This document shows, piece after piece, positions 44,681-53,427 of a stretch of DNA of 64,000 bases. The stretch's first letter is position 1, and each line of letters begins with the position of its first letter. A model generated the notes under the pieces. It was given only the letters and a program-made list of their open reading frames with translations. It made no database searches and was not told where the DNA came from. A program made the translations under genes and the position numbers. The stretch is from Sphingomonadales bacterium UBA7471 (GTDB taxonomy: Bacteria; Pseudomonadota; Alphaproteobacteria; Sphingomonadales; Sphingomonadaceae): contig DLOZ01000024.1 of the NCBI GenBank assembly GCA_002479765.1, positions 63,295 through 127,294 on the forward strand, written 5' to 3'.

Positions 44681-46276
44681 TTATTCCGCTGCGTCGCTTT
44701 GCGCTTCCAGCTTACGAATTTGCAGATCAAGTTGTTTCACAACATCTTGGCGAACGCCCTTGGGCATTTCCTTGTCCTTTGCAATTTCATCACGAGCGTC
44801 GCGCAAGCCTTTGATCGCTTCGGCCCGTGCTAATTTGGCTTGTCCTTTGCCGCACATAACCAGCCGGATACGCGATTTTTGCTTGCCGTCGAACCCGCTG
44901 ACATCCGTCGTCACGGGCTGTCCGTCACGACAGTCCTTGGTCATTTCACGAATATCGATATCGGGAATGTAAGAGGCGATATCCATGTCGCCCATGACGC
45001 GAATGGTTTCCACGCGGCGGATTTTCGCGGGTGCGGGCGTATCGCCTTCAGCACCCTTTGCACTGTCCGCCTGGGCTACAGTATCTTCAGCCTCTTCCCG
45101 CGATTTTTCAGCCCCATCGATCAATTTTTCGACTTCTTCCGGCGACAATTTCTTATCGGTGCGGAAGATGAATGTTTTCCCGTCCCGTTCGACCTTGGTC
45201 ACTTCGCCGCCCGACGCGTCGTGACCGACTATGTCCACCGTCTCACCGTCGCGTTTCAGCTTAATTATCCGGACCTCGCGCTTGACCGCTTCAGGCTTGC
45301 CTTCTTCAGCCGCCACTTTGTCCTGCGCAACGACCGCGGGGACTATTGTGGCGGTCAGCGGCAATATGAATGCAGCAGCTGTTATTATGCCAATCTTGCC
45401 AAGTGAACGGCGGGTATTGCTGGTGTCCTTCATCATTATTCTCCTCAATCGCTCAATTATTGTTTTCGGTGAATTCAATGCCGTCGCAAAGGTCGACACG
45501 CCGTCAAATGCGGTTTTCGCCAACGCCTGACCGTATAACGCGCGTTCTTCCGGGCCCTTGCCAGCCAACACGCGCGCATCACACGCCGCTTCCTGATCAA
45601 CCCGGAATGCGTTCCAGCTGATCCACGCAACGGGGTTGAACCATTGCAGGCACAAGATGGTAAAAGCGACCAGATTGGCGATCAGATCGCCCGATTTGTG
45701 ATGCGCCATTTCATGCGCAATCGCGAGGTCGCGTTCGGCAGGCGAATAGGCTTTGGTAAAATCCTGCGGCACCGCGATGACGCGGTGGAAAAGGCCAAAC
45801 GCCAATGGTCCGGCTACTTGATCGGATGCGACGATTCTGACGCCATCGACAACTGCCATGTCTGTAGCTTCGGCCAAAAGATCATCGCGCATTGCGGCGT
45901 AGCGGATCATCTGGACCATGAACAACAGCACCGCGCCACCAAGCCAGATCATCACCGCTAGTGCCAGAAAATCAATCGTGGGGAGCGCAGGTGCCGGGTT
46001 TGCCGCAGTGGTCATAGCATTCGGGGACGATAGCCCCGCGAGTACAGCATCCCTGACCGTGTCTTGGATCGCGATACCGCCGTCAGCTGTTGAAATAGAT
46101 GGCCCTTCGATCGTGGGCATGCACACACGGGCAGCGGGTATAAACCAAAGCGCATATGCGATGGTCGGACCAAAATGTTTCGCAACAGGCCGCCGCACAA
46201 TCAAAATGGCAACCATCAGCAATGTCGTGGTCCATAAGGTATCAAACAGCCAAGCGCCCATGACGTCAGCGTTCAT
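44681..46276 (-). CDS. M56 family metallopeptidase (BlaR1-like)
   Basis: A 531-residue membrane protein. Several hydrophobic segments fill residues 1-320, with the zinc motif LAIAHEMAHHKSGDLIANLV (HExxH) between them. A long charged C-terminal part (about 330-531) follows with Cys residues near ITMTKDCRDG-like and LVMCGKGQAKL. It has no penicillin-binding sensor domain, so it is not a true BlaR1; its signal is unknown. It overlaps the BlaI-type gene by 4 bp, the usual pair in which the peptidase inactivates the repressor. Confidence 0.88.
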   Translation of the reverse strand: MNADVMGAWLFDTLWTTTLLMVAILIVRRPVAKHFGPTIAYALWFIPAARVCMPTIEGPSISTADGGIAIQDTVRDAVLAGLSSPNAMTTAANPAPALPTIDFLALAVMIWLGGAVLLFMVQMIRYAAMRDDLLAEATDMAVVDGVRIVASDQVAGPLAFGLFHRVIAVPQDFTKAYSPAERDLAIAHEMAHHKSGDLIANLVAFTILCLQWFNPVAWISWNAFRVDQEAACDARVLAGKGPEERALYGQALAKTAFDGVSTFATALNSPKTIIERLRRIMMKDTSNTRRSLGKIGIITAAAFILPLTATIVPAVVAQDKVAAEEGKPEAVKREVRIIKLKRDGETVDIVGHDASGGEVTKVERDGKTFIFRTDKKLSPEEVEKLIDGAEKSREEAEDTVAQADSAKGAEGDTPAPAKIRRVETIRVMGDMDIASYIPDIDIREMTKDCRDGQPVTTDVSGFDGKQKSRIRLVMCGKGQAKLARAEAIKGLRDARDEIAKDKEMPKGVRQDVVKQLDLQIRKLEAQSDAAE

Positions 46277-46644
46277 GATTTCATCTCCCTCAACAGTCTT
46301 TCGATTTCGGAAATGTCAGCGTCGCTCAGCTTTTCCTGCTCGGCAAGATGCGCAACCAGCGGCATGAACCGCCCCCCAAAAAGCCGGTCAACCAGCCGCT
46401 TGGATTCATGCGAAACATAGTCTTCGCGATCGATAAGGGGCGAGTACAGGAACCGGCGTCCGTCGGCGCGATGTTCAACAGCTGCTTTGGTCAGCAGGCG
46501 CGACAGCAAGGTTTTCACCGTTGGTAAAGACCAATCACGATCATCTGGCAATCGCGCAGCGACGTCTGTCGCCGTCAACGGCGCGCGTTCCCATAGGATT
46601 TCCATGATTGTTAATTCAGCGTCGCTGATACGGTCTGATGACAT
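46273..46644 (-). CDS. BlaI/MecI/CopY-family repressor
   Basis: A 123-residue winged-helix repressor: ISDAELTIMEILWERAPLTA, TDVAARLPDDRDWSLPTVKT, LLSRLLTKAAVEHRADGRRF. The C-terminal helices with the usual dimerisation/cleavage region follow. The start is the ATG at 46644; upstream bases hold the operator. It probably represses itself and the M56 gene. Confidence 0.93.
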   Translation of the reverse strand: MSSDRISDAELTIMEILWERAPLTATDVAARLPDDRDWSLPTVKTLLSRLLTKAAVEHRADGRRFLYSPLIDREDYVSHESKRLVDRLFGGRFMPLVAHLAEQEKLSDADISEIERLLREMKS

Positions 46645-46656
46645 TTTGAAATCTCC

Positions 46657-46693
46657 GACTACAGACGTAGTCGATTCGACTACATCTGTAAAC
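46657..46693. promoter_or_regulatory. Double BlaI-type operator upstream of blaI
   Basis: Two half-overlapping dyads: GACTACAGACGTAGTC (46657-46672) and GACTACATCTGTAAAC (46678-46693), 13-30 bp and 34-49 bp before the BlaI-type ATG. Both carry the TACA/TGTA cores of BlaI/MecI operators, and the pair together is an inverted repeat with centre GATTC. I infer autorepression of the BlaI/M56 operon. Confidence 0.82.
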
Positions 46694-46821
46694 GTCACTC
46701 GTCCGCCATTGTCGGTTTTTTGTCGAATTCCTTTACATATGGGCATCGGGCAAAGGGCGGGGTGCTGTGCCTCTGGTCTCGCAGCCCCCATCCTCGCTTT
46801 GCTCTCCTGAAATTTGAAAAC

Positions 46822-46860
46822 AAAAAGGCTGGAACCCATTGCGGGTTCCAGCCTTTTTTT
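46822..46860 (-). terminator. Rho-independent terminator after the TonB receptor gene
   Basis: AAAAAGGCTGGAACCC pairs with GGGTTCCAGCCTTTTT around ATTGC; the arms are perfect over 16 bp. It lies 22 bp after the receptor's stop and shields the BlaI/M56 pair. Confidence 0.92.
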
Positions 46861-46881
46861 GTGCGCCTTGACGGCTTTTGG

Positions 46882-49275
46882 TTATTTCGCGCCGAAATTG
46901 ATCTTTGCGGTTACGCCAACATACCGATCCGCCTCACGGGGGATGATGTAGCGGAATGCGCCGCCAGGGCCACCCGATACGATCGAGGCAGCAAAGCTTT
47001 TATCGAACAAGTTCTTCACCTGCAACGCAACCCGCCATCCATCGTTAGGATCAACCAAAGCTGCTGACACATCGACAATCGCATAACCATCTACAGTCGA
47101 ACCAAGGCGAACCGCCGGGTTCGCACTCGCTTCGTAAATCTGGTCGGACTGGCTTGAGATCTGGCTTGCCAACTCGATATTCGCAAAACCCGACGTTTCA
47201 ATGTCATATTGTGCGCCAAACGACATTTTCCACTTTGGTGCGTTCGCCAAAGGCGTGCCCTTGGCAACCAATTGTGATGCGTCAGCACCCGGTGGCAAAC
47301 GGAAATTCTCAACCTGCGCCTTGTTGTACGCAACGCCGCCCGAAAGCGAGAAGTTACGCAATGGCGTCGCAACAAAATCAACCTCGAAACCTTGGGTCGA
47401 TACCGAACCTGCATTGGTCAGGCGCGTGGTGCGGACACCGGCTACGAAGTCTGGGCTGTTTGCCTGATAGTTGTTATACTTGGCATAATAGGCCGCAAGG
47501 TTAAGAACCAGGGCGCCGTCGAAAAGGGTATTTTTCAATCCCACCTCATACGCGTTGACCGTTTCTGGTGCGATAACGCCAGCGCCGGGTGTCGTCAGGT
47601 TATAGAAGATGTTGTAGGCAGGGCCCTTATAACCACGCGTGTAGCTCGCATAAGCCATATTGTTTTCAGTGAGGTCTGCCTGAACAGCTGCCTTACCCGA
47701 CAGGTTATTATTGCTGGTGTTGGCGGTGAAAGGAACGCCGTTTGACGCGCCTGCAACAAAGCCGGTAGCGGGCGCGGTTGCCACGAGACCGTTATTGTAA
47801 ACGCCAGCGTCAAAGCTTGGTTGCACACCTGGACCTGAGAGCGAGGTGCGGCGGATATGGTAAACATCCAATTCGTCATTTGTGTAGCGCAAGCCACCAA
47901 TAAAGCGCAGGCTGTCCGAAAGGTTGAGCGTTGCCTGACCAAATAGCGACATGTTTTTGAACGTCGAGCCAAAGTCAGCGGTTCCGGCAGGGGTTGTGAT
48001 AGTCGAAACCCCTGCAGCAGTCGAACAAGGTACGAGGCCAGGCACAACCGCAGCGAGGGTCGATGCTGAACAGGTGATCACGTTGCGCGTGAATGTACGG
48101 TCAGATTCGGCCTTTGAATAATATGCCCCAACGACATATTCGAGGAATTCGCCGGTCGGCGAAGCAAGGCGAATTTCCTGGCTAAAGGTATTTGAAGTTT
48201 GCGGTCCATTATCGTGCAATTGGTTCAAGCCCACATAGGGCCGGTCGAGCCAGTCACCATCCCGGATTTCGGTGTTATCCCAACCGCGATAGCTGGTGAT
48301 CGACGTCAAGCTATGTTCACCCAGCTCGATATCGGCTTGCAGCGCAATGCCCCAGCTTTCTTCCTTAGTCGTGGTGACAAGGTTCTGCCGAATGTTGCGT
48401 GAATCCGCGGCATCGAAACCCGTTCCAGCCAGCGCCAGCGCTGCTGCGTTCGTTGGCGTGTTGCCAATAATTTCGGCACAGCAATCATCATTGGCTTTGC
48501 GGTAATCGGCCCGCAGCGTCAGCATGATCTTTTCGCTAACGTCGGCCTCAATCGCGCCACGAACACTGTAATGTTCATAGCCATTGACCTTGTTGCCCGT
48601 GGTCAGATTGTTGATGTTGCCGTCATAGCTTCCGTAAAATCCGGTGAAACGCGAACGCACATTGGCGCTCAGCGGCACGTTAACGGTCGCACGACCGCGA
48701 TATTCGGATTTCGTGAAGAATGAACCTTCAACCGTCGCGCCAAAATCTGCTGTCGGACGCTTCGTTACGATGCTGACAACACCAGCCGATGCGTTCTTTC
48801 CAAACAATGTACCCTGCGGTCCGCGCAGGACTTCGATACGTTCAACGTCAAACAAATCGGTGAAGCCTTCACCAGCGCGGCTCAAGACAACGCCGTCGAG
48901 AACGGCAGCAACCGATGGTTCAGCAGCAATCGAAAAGTTGATGGTACCAACGCCGCGCAGGAACAATGCCTGGTTCAGTGAAGTACCCGCCTTGCGGAAG
49001 TTCAAGCTTGGAACGAGATACTGCGCATTTTCAAGCGTAACGCCGCCATTATTGGCAATAGCCTCGCCGCCGACAACGGATACAGCGAGCGGAATATCCT
49101 GCAGACGCTCTTCACGCTTTTGCGCGGTTACGATGATTTCTGCATTGGCCGATTCATCTTCTGCTGGAGCGGTCTGCGCCATCGCGGGCAGGCTGACCCC
49201 AGCCATAATCGCGGCGCTTGCAAGCAACGAAGCGCGAATAAACGACGTTTTCTTAAATTCAGAACTGAACATCAT
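46882..49275 (-). CDS. TonB-dependent outer-membrane receptor
   Basis: A 797-residue receptor. Signal peptide: MMFSSEFKKTSFIRASLLAS, cleavage near AMAQT. The plug begins at EIIVTAQKREERLQDIPLAV and contains VERIEVLRGPQGTLFGKNAS; the barrel ends with the aromatic-rich strand before the stop. This layout is of the large sphingomonad TonB receptor group that imports plant- and alga-derived sugars and similar compounds. It is divergent from the sulfoquinovosidase gene across a 212-bp region, so I infer that it carries sulfoquinovosides across the outer membrane; that is not proven by its sequence. Confidence 0.92.
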   Translation of the reverse strand: MMFSSEFKKTSFIRASLLASAAIMAGVSLPAMAQTAPAEDESANAEIIVTAQKREERLQDIPLAVSVVGGEAIANNGGVTLENAQYLVPSLNFRKAGTSLNQALFLRGVGTINFSIAAEPSVAAVLDGVVLSRAGEGFTDLFDVERIEVLRGPQGTLFGKNASAGVVSIVTKRPTADFGATVEGSFFTKSEYRGRATVNVPLSANVRSRFTGFYGSYDGNINNLTTGNKVNGYEHYSVRGAIEADVSEKIMLTLRADYRKANDDCCAEIIGNTPTNAAALALAGTGFDAADSRNIRQNLVTTTKEESWGIALQADIELGEHSLTSITSYRGWDNTEIRDGDWLDRPYVGLNQLHDNGPQTSNTFSQEIRLASPTGEFLEYVVGAYYSKAESDRTFTRNVITCSASTLAAVVPGLVPCSTAAGVSTITTPAGTADFGSTFKNMSLFGQATLNLSDSLRFIGGLRYTNDELDVYHIRRTSLSGPGVQPSFDAGVYNNGLVATAPATGFVAGASNGVPFTANTSNNNLSGKAAVQADLTENNMAYASYTRGYKGPAYNIFYNLTTPGAGVIAPETVNAYEVGLKNTLFDGALVLNLAAYYAKYNNYQANSPDFVAGVRTTRLTNAGSVSTQGFEVDFVATPLRNFSLSGGVAYNKAQVENFRLPPGADASQLVAKGTPLANAPKWKMSFGAQYDIETSGFANIELASQISSQSDQIYEASANPAVRLGSTVDGYAIVDVSAALVDPNDGWRVALQVKNLFDKSFAASIVSGGPGGAFRYIIPREADRYVGVTAKINFGAK

Positions 49276-49487
49276 GTACCTCCCTAAAAATGGCTATCTG
49301 CTTCTCAACCAAAGTACTTGAGTTTCCTCAAGCAACAAAAGCTATGCTGCGATATACCTAATCAATGGGCGGGTTGTTACCAGATTGACTCAATATGTCT
49401 AGCGGTGTCATATAGTGATGATATTTAAGCCGTGACTGTTGCAATACTGCCATAGCCACAGGCTCAAAACCGCGAGAGGGACAGAAG
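49276..49487. promoter_or_regulatory. Divergent control region of the sulfoquinovose locus, with two dyads
   Basis: The 212 bp between the receptor and the glycosidase genes hold two palindromes: CTTGAGTTTCCTCAAG at 49317-49332 and an imperfect 21-base dyad with ATATG/CATAT arms at 49393-49413 (centre AGCGG). LacI-family operators are often 14-20 bp dyads with a central CG, so the second is the better candidate for the regulator encoded in the operon. No promoter boxes could be fixed with certainty. Confidence 0.5.
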
Positions 49488-51500
49488 TTGCCATTTACCG
49501 TCATCATGCATCCTGAAGGCTTCGACCTGCTGCATGGTGATGTCAGCATATTGTCGCATCGGAATGAAGCGCCTGTGATCAGCATAGGTACGGGGCGGCC
49601 TGACTTGGAAATGGTGCGCGGCAATTTCCGCATCGATGATGTCGTAAACACGCGGCTGCCGCTTGATTGTTTCACCCAAGTCGATGGCTGTATCCGGCTT
49701 TGGAACGCAAAGCGGCCTGACGTCGTCGCAACGCTGGTGCTTGAGGAACGGGCGCTGCAATCCATCCTCACATTTCGCTGCACAGATCCGGCCTTTAACC
49801 GGCTTTGGATAGATATGCAGTGCGCAACATCCGAAGCCTTTTGGGGTGGCGGCGAACAGATGTCTTATTTGCGGCTCAACGGCAGGCGTTTTCCGTTCTG
49901 GACATCGGAACCCGGCGTTGGCCGCGATAAATCGACCGCATTGACGCAGACGATGGATGCAGATGGCTTGGCCGGCGGTGATTATTGGACCACCAACTAT
50001 CCGCAGCCGACATGGCTGAGCAGTGCGCGTTATGCGGTGCACCTCGAAACGGCGGCCTATTCGGTGCTTGATCTGACGGACGCGGGCCGGGTCGGGGTCG
50101 AATGTTGGTCGGCAAATGTCGATCTGGAGCTTTTTGACGCGCCGTCGCTTCCTGCGCTTGTTACCAAAATGTCGGATCGCTTTGGTCGCCAGCCTGCCCT
50201 ACCCGATTGGGCCATTTCCGGTGCCATTATTGGGCTGAAGGATGGTGTCGACACCTTTGACCGGTTCGAAAAAATTGCAGCATCGGGCGCCGCGATTACC
50301 GGCCTGTGGTGCGAAGATTGGATCGGCATTCGTCAGACCAGCTTTGGCAAGCGATTGTTCTGGGATTGGAAATGGAATGCTGTCCGCTATCCGGATTTAC
50401 CCGCACAGATTGCGGCGCTGGCCGAACGCGGCATTCGCTTTCTGGGCTATGTGAACCCCTATCTGGCGATAGATGGGTCGCTATATCAAGAGGCACGCGC
50501 CGCCAATTTCCTGGCGCTGCGGCAGGACAGCGACGAGCCTTATGCCGTCGACTTCGGCGAATTTGACGCAGGCGTTGTGGATTTCACCAACCCGGCCGCC
50601 GCAGCGTGGTTTGCCGAACGCATCATCGGTCAGGAAATGCTCGACTTCGGGCTTTCAGGATGGATGGCAGATTTTGGCGAATATCTGCCGACCGATGTGC
50701 GCCTGTTCGATGGGTCTGACCCGATGGAGGCGCATAATCGCTGGCCCGTGCTTTGGGCAAAGGTGAATGCAGACGCCATCGCATCGCGCGGCAAAACGCA
50801 TGACGCGACATTTTTCATGCGCGCCGGTTTTTCGGGCGTGCAAGCACATTGCCCATTATTGTGGGCAGGCGACCAATGCGTCGACTTCACGCGCCACGAC
50901 GGGATCAACACGGTCATCACGGCGGCATTATCGTCCGGATTATTGGGCAACGCGTACCACCACAGCGACCTCGGCGGATATACCAGCCTGCATGGCGTGG
51001 TCCGGACCGCAGAATTGATGCACCGTTGGATTGACTTGGCGGCCTTTGCACCCGTTATGCGCAGTCATGAGGGCAATCGTCCTGCAGACAATCTGCAACT
51101 CGATAGCAGCGCCGAAATCCTCACCCATTTTGCCCGGATGAGCCAAGTGCATGCCCGCCTTGCGCCATATGTCCGCGCCTTGTCCGACGAGGCTGTGGCA
51201 ACCGGCCTGCCACTTCAGCGTCCGTTGTTCCTGCACTATGACGACGCGGCCTATTACGACACTCAGGACCAATATCTTTATGGCACGGACATGATCGTCG
51301 CACCTGTGGTCCACGAGGGTGCAAGCAGCCGCAAGGTGACTTTGCCAGAAGGGGATTGGGTCCATCTTTGGTCCGGCGATGTGTACGCCAAGGGCATATA
51401 TGACATCGCGGCTCCGCATGGGCAGCCACCCGTGTTCACCCGCAAGGACAGCGCGCACGCAGCGCTGTTCAGCGCGATCACGCAGGAATTCAGGTCATGA
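49488..51500 (+). CDS. smoI: Sulfoquinovosidase (GH31), KERWY type
   Basis: A 670-residue GH31 enzyme. It follows E. coli YihQ closely: GGGEQMSYLRLNGRRFPFWT, EPGVGRDKST, WKWN and GYVNPYLAIDG segments. The nucleophile is Asp395 in GWMADFGEYLPTD and the acid/base Asp462 in WAGDQCVDF. The pocket residues that hold the sulfonate in YihQ (Gln, Gln, Arg, Trp, Tyr) correspond here to Lys251 (GLKDG), Glu276 (WCEDW), Arg289, Trp292 (GKRLFW) and Tyr498 (SDLGGY). The Lys/Glu form is the KERWY variant known from Agrobacterium. It releases sulfoquinovose from sulfoquinovosyl glycerol or lipids. No signal peptide is seen, so it is cytoplasmic. It overlaps the LacI gene by ATGA. Confidence 0.9.
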   Translation: MPFTVIMHPEGFDLLHGDVSILSHRNEAPVISIGTGRPDLEMVRGNFRIDDVVNTRLPLDCFTQVDGCIRLWNAKRPDVVATLVLEERALQSILTFRCTDPAFNRLWIDMQCATSEAFWGGGEQMSYLRLNGRRFPFWTSEPGVGRDKSTALTQTMDADGLAGGDYWTTNYPQPTWLSSARYAVHLETAAYSVLDLTDAGRVGVECWSANVDLELFDAPSLPALVTKMSDRFGRQPALPDWAISGAIIGLKDGVDTFDRFEKIAASGAAITGLWCEDWIGIRQTSFGKRLFWDWKWNAVRYPDLPAQIAALAERGIRFLGYVNPYLAIDGSLYQEARAANFLALRQDSDEPYAVDFGEFDAGVVDFTNPAAAAWFAERIIGQEMLDFGLSGWMADFGEYLPTDVRLFDGSDPMEAHNRWPVLWAKVNADAIASRGKTHDATFFMRAGFSGVQAHCPLLWAGDQCVDFTRHDGINTVITAALSSGLLGNAYHHSDLGGYTSLHGVVRTAELMHRWIDLAAFAPVMRSHEGNRPADNLQLDSSAEILTHFARMSQVHARLAPYVRALSDEAVATGLPLQRPLFLHYDDAAYYDTQDQYLYGTDMIVAPVVHEGASSRKVTLPEGDWVHLWSGDVYAKGIYDIAAPHGQPPVFTRKDSAHAALFSAITQEFRS

Positions 51501-52528
51501 ACACCCGATCCAATATCCGTGATGTTGCAAAGCTTGCCGGTGTGGCAGTCAAAACCGTCAGCCGCGTGCTCAACAATCACCCTTATGTCAGTGCAGAGAC
51601 CAAAGCGAAGGTCGACGCCGCGATGGCGGAGCTGCGCTTTTCGCCCAGCATCGCAGCCCGCATATTGGCGGGCACGAAATCGGGCCAAATTGCGCTGATT
51701 TATGACAATCACAGCCCCTATTATATGCACCAGATCATGCAGGGCTGCTGGGACCGATGCCATGAAGAAGGCATGCGCCTGATTGCGCAGCCCGTCGATG
51801 TGTCCGACCCCGATGTGGGCGAGCAGGTGCGCGGCATGGTCCGGCAGACGCATGTGGATGGCGCGATATTGTCTTCACCCGTCACCGATTGCGGGCCCGT
51901 GCTGAACGTTCTCGAAGCGATGAACATTCCCTTCGTGCGCATTTCGCCCGGCACCAACCATGCGCTTACCAGCTCGGTATTCATGGATGATATGCAGGCC
52001 GCGGACGACATGACGACGCACCTCATCAACATTGGTCACCGGCGGATTGCCTTTATCAAGGGCCATGCAAACCATATGGCCAGTGCCGAACGTCAGGCAG
52101 GATATGAACGCGCGCTTGGCCGCGTTGGCATATCGGTGGATCCCGACTTGATCGCCGACGGCCATTTTGATTTTGAAAGCGGCGTTGCGGCGACCGAGCA
52201 ATTTCTATCGCTGAAATATCCGCCCACGGCGGTCTTTGCATCAAATGATGACATGGCCTCGGGCGTCCTTGCCGTGGCCCATCGCCGCGGCATTCAGGTG
52301 CCTGAACAATTGTCTGTCGCAGGGTTCGACGACACCACTCTTGCCCGCGTAGTTTGGCCGCCCTTAACCACCGTGCGCCAGCCTGTACGTGATCTGGCGT
52401 CAACCGCTGCGGACCTATTATTTGGCGAGGGCGGGATTGAGCATCGTCGCCTTCCCCATGAACTGATCAGCCGCGAGTCGGTTGCCCCACCTTATTCACC
52501 TTCCATAAAAAAGAGCAAAAATACATGA
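51497..52528 (+). CDS. LacI-family transcriptional regulator
   Basis: A 343-residue repressor. The HTH is IRDVAKLAGVAVKTVSRVLN at residues 7-26, followed by the hinge PYVSAETKAKVDAAMAELRF. The ligand-binding domain begins near SGQIALIYDNHSPYY. Located inside the sulfoquinovose operon and coupled by ATGA on both sides, it probably responds to sulfoquinovose or a sulfoquinovoside and controls this operon and the divergent receptor. The inducer is inferred, not seen. Confidence 0.93.
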   Translation: MNTRSNIRDVAKLAGVAVKTVSRVLNNHPYVSAETKAKVDAAMAELRFSPSIAARILAGTKSGQIALIYDNHSPYYMHQIMQGCWDRCHEEGMRLIAQPVDVSDPDVGEQVRGMVRQTHVDGAILSSPVTDCGPVLNVLEAMNIPFVRISPGTNHALTSSVFMDDMQAADDMTTHLINIGHRRIAFIKGHANHMASAERQAGYERALGRVGISVDPDLIADGHFDFESGVAATEQFLSLKYPPTAVFASNDDMASGVLAVAHRRGIQVPEQLSVAGFDDTTLARVVWPPLTTVRQPVRDLASTAADLLFGEGGIEHRRLPHELISRESVAPPYSPSIKKSKNT

Positions 52529-53427
52529 CCCTTCCAACACCCCCGTCCAAGCGCCTTTTGGGCAAGAGCGGCATTGAAATTTCATCGATTGCCTGGGGCA
52601 TGTGGCGCTTTGCGGGTCTCGAAATCTCCGCAGCCCGCGCGGCTATTGATGCGGCGTTTGCAGCAGGCATTACCCTTTTCGATACGGCGGACATTTATGG
52701 CTTTGGGGAACAAGGCTTTGGCAAGGCAGAGGAACTGCTTGGCCGCGTATTTGCAGAGGCACCCGAATATCGCGACCGCATGGTGCTGGCCACCAAGGGC
52801 GGAATTACCCCGCCGACGCCATATGACAGCAGCGCGGAATATCTGACCAAGGCAATTGACGACAGCCTGTCGCGTTTGGGCACTGAATATGTCGACCTGT
52901 GGCAAATCCACCGTCCCGACATCCTCACCCACCCGCAAGAAATCGCACGGACCATCGAAGACGCGCATAAAGCCGGAAAAATCCGCGCCTTTGGTGTGTC
53001 GAACTTTACAACCGCGCAAATAACGACCCTGGCACAGTTCAGCAGCGTTCCGATTGTCTCGACACAGCCGGAGCTTTCCCCATTGCGGATCGATACCATC
53101 GAAAATGGTGAGCTTGATCAAGCCATCGCCATGGATTTGGCGGTGTTGGCATGGTCACCACTTGGCGGCGGTCGCATCGGCGACCCCGGCAACACGCGTG
53201 AACAAAATGTCGCGGCCGCCTTGTCTAGCGTTGCAGCCGCGCATGGCGTTTCGCGCACCGCAGCGGCCTATAGCTGGATTATGGCGCACCCTGCCCGCCC
53301 CATCCCGATTGTCGGCTCGCAAAACCCAGCACGCATCACAGAGGCTGCCGATGCCTTCAAAATCACATGGACCCGCGCTGACTGGTACAGCGTATTGGTC
53401 GCTGCGCGAGGAGTTCCCCTGCCATGA
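52525..53427 (+). CDS. smoB: Aldo/keto reductase, probable 6-oxo-glucose reductase
   Basis: A 300-residue NAD(P)H-dependent aldo/keto reductase. The catalytic tetrad is Asp53, Tyr58 (FDTADIYGFGEQ), Lys91 (VLATKGGI) and His129 (VDLWQIHRPD). The cofactor-binding ending reads PIPIVGSQNPARITEAADAF. Next to a sulfoquinovosidase and an SsuD-like monooxygenase, it fits SmoB, which reduces 6-oxo-glucose to glucose in the sulfo-SMO pathway. On sequence alone only the AKR family is certain. It overlaps both neighbours by 4 bp. Confidence 0.85.
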   Translation: MTLPTPPSKRLLGKSGIEISSIAWGMWRFAGLEISAARAAIDAAFAAGITLFDTADIYGFGEQGFGKAEELLGRVFAEAPEYRDRMVLATKGGITPPTPYDSSAEYLTKAIDDSLSRLGTEYVDLWQIHRPDILTHPQEIARTIEDAHKAGKIRAFGVSNFTTAQITTLAQFSSVPIVSTQPELSPLRIDTIENGELDQAIAMDLAVLAWSPLGGGRIGDPGNTREQNVAAALSSVAAAHGVSRTAAAYSWIMAHPARPIPIVGSQNPARITEAADAFKITWTRADWYSVLVAARGVPLP

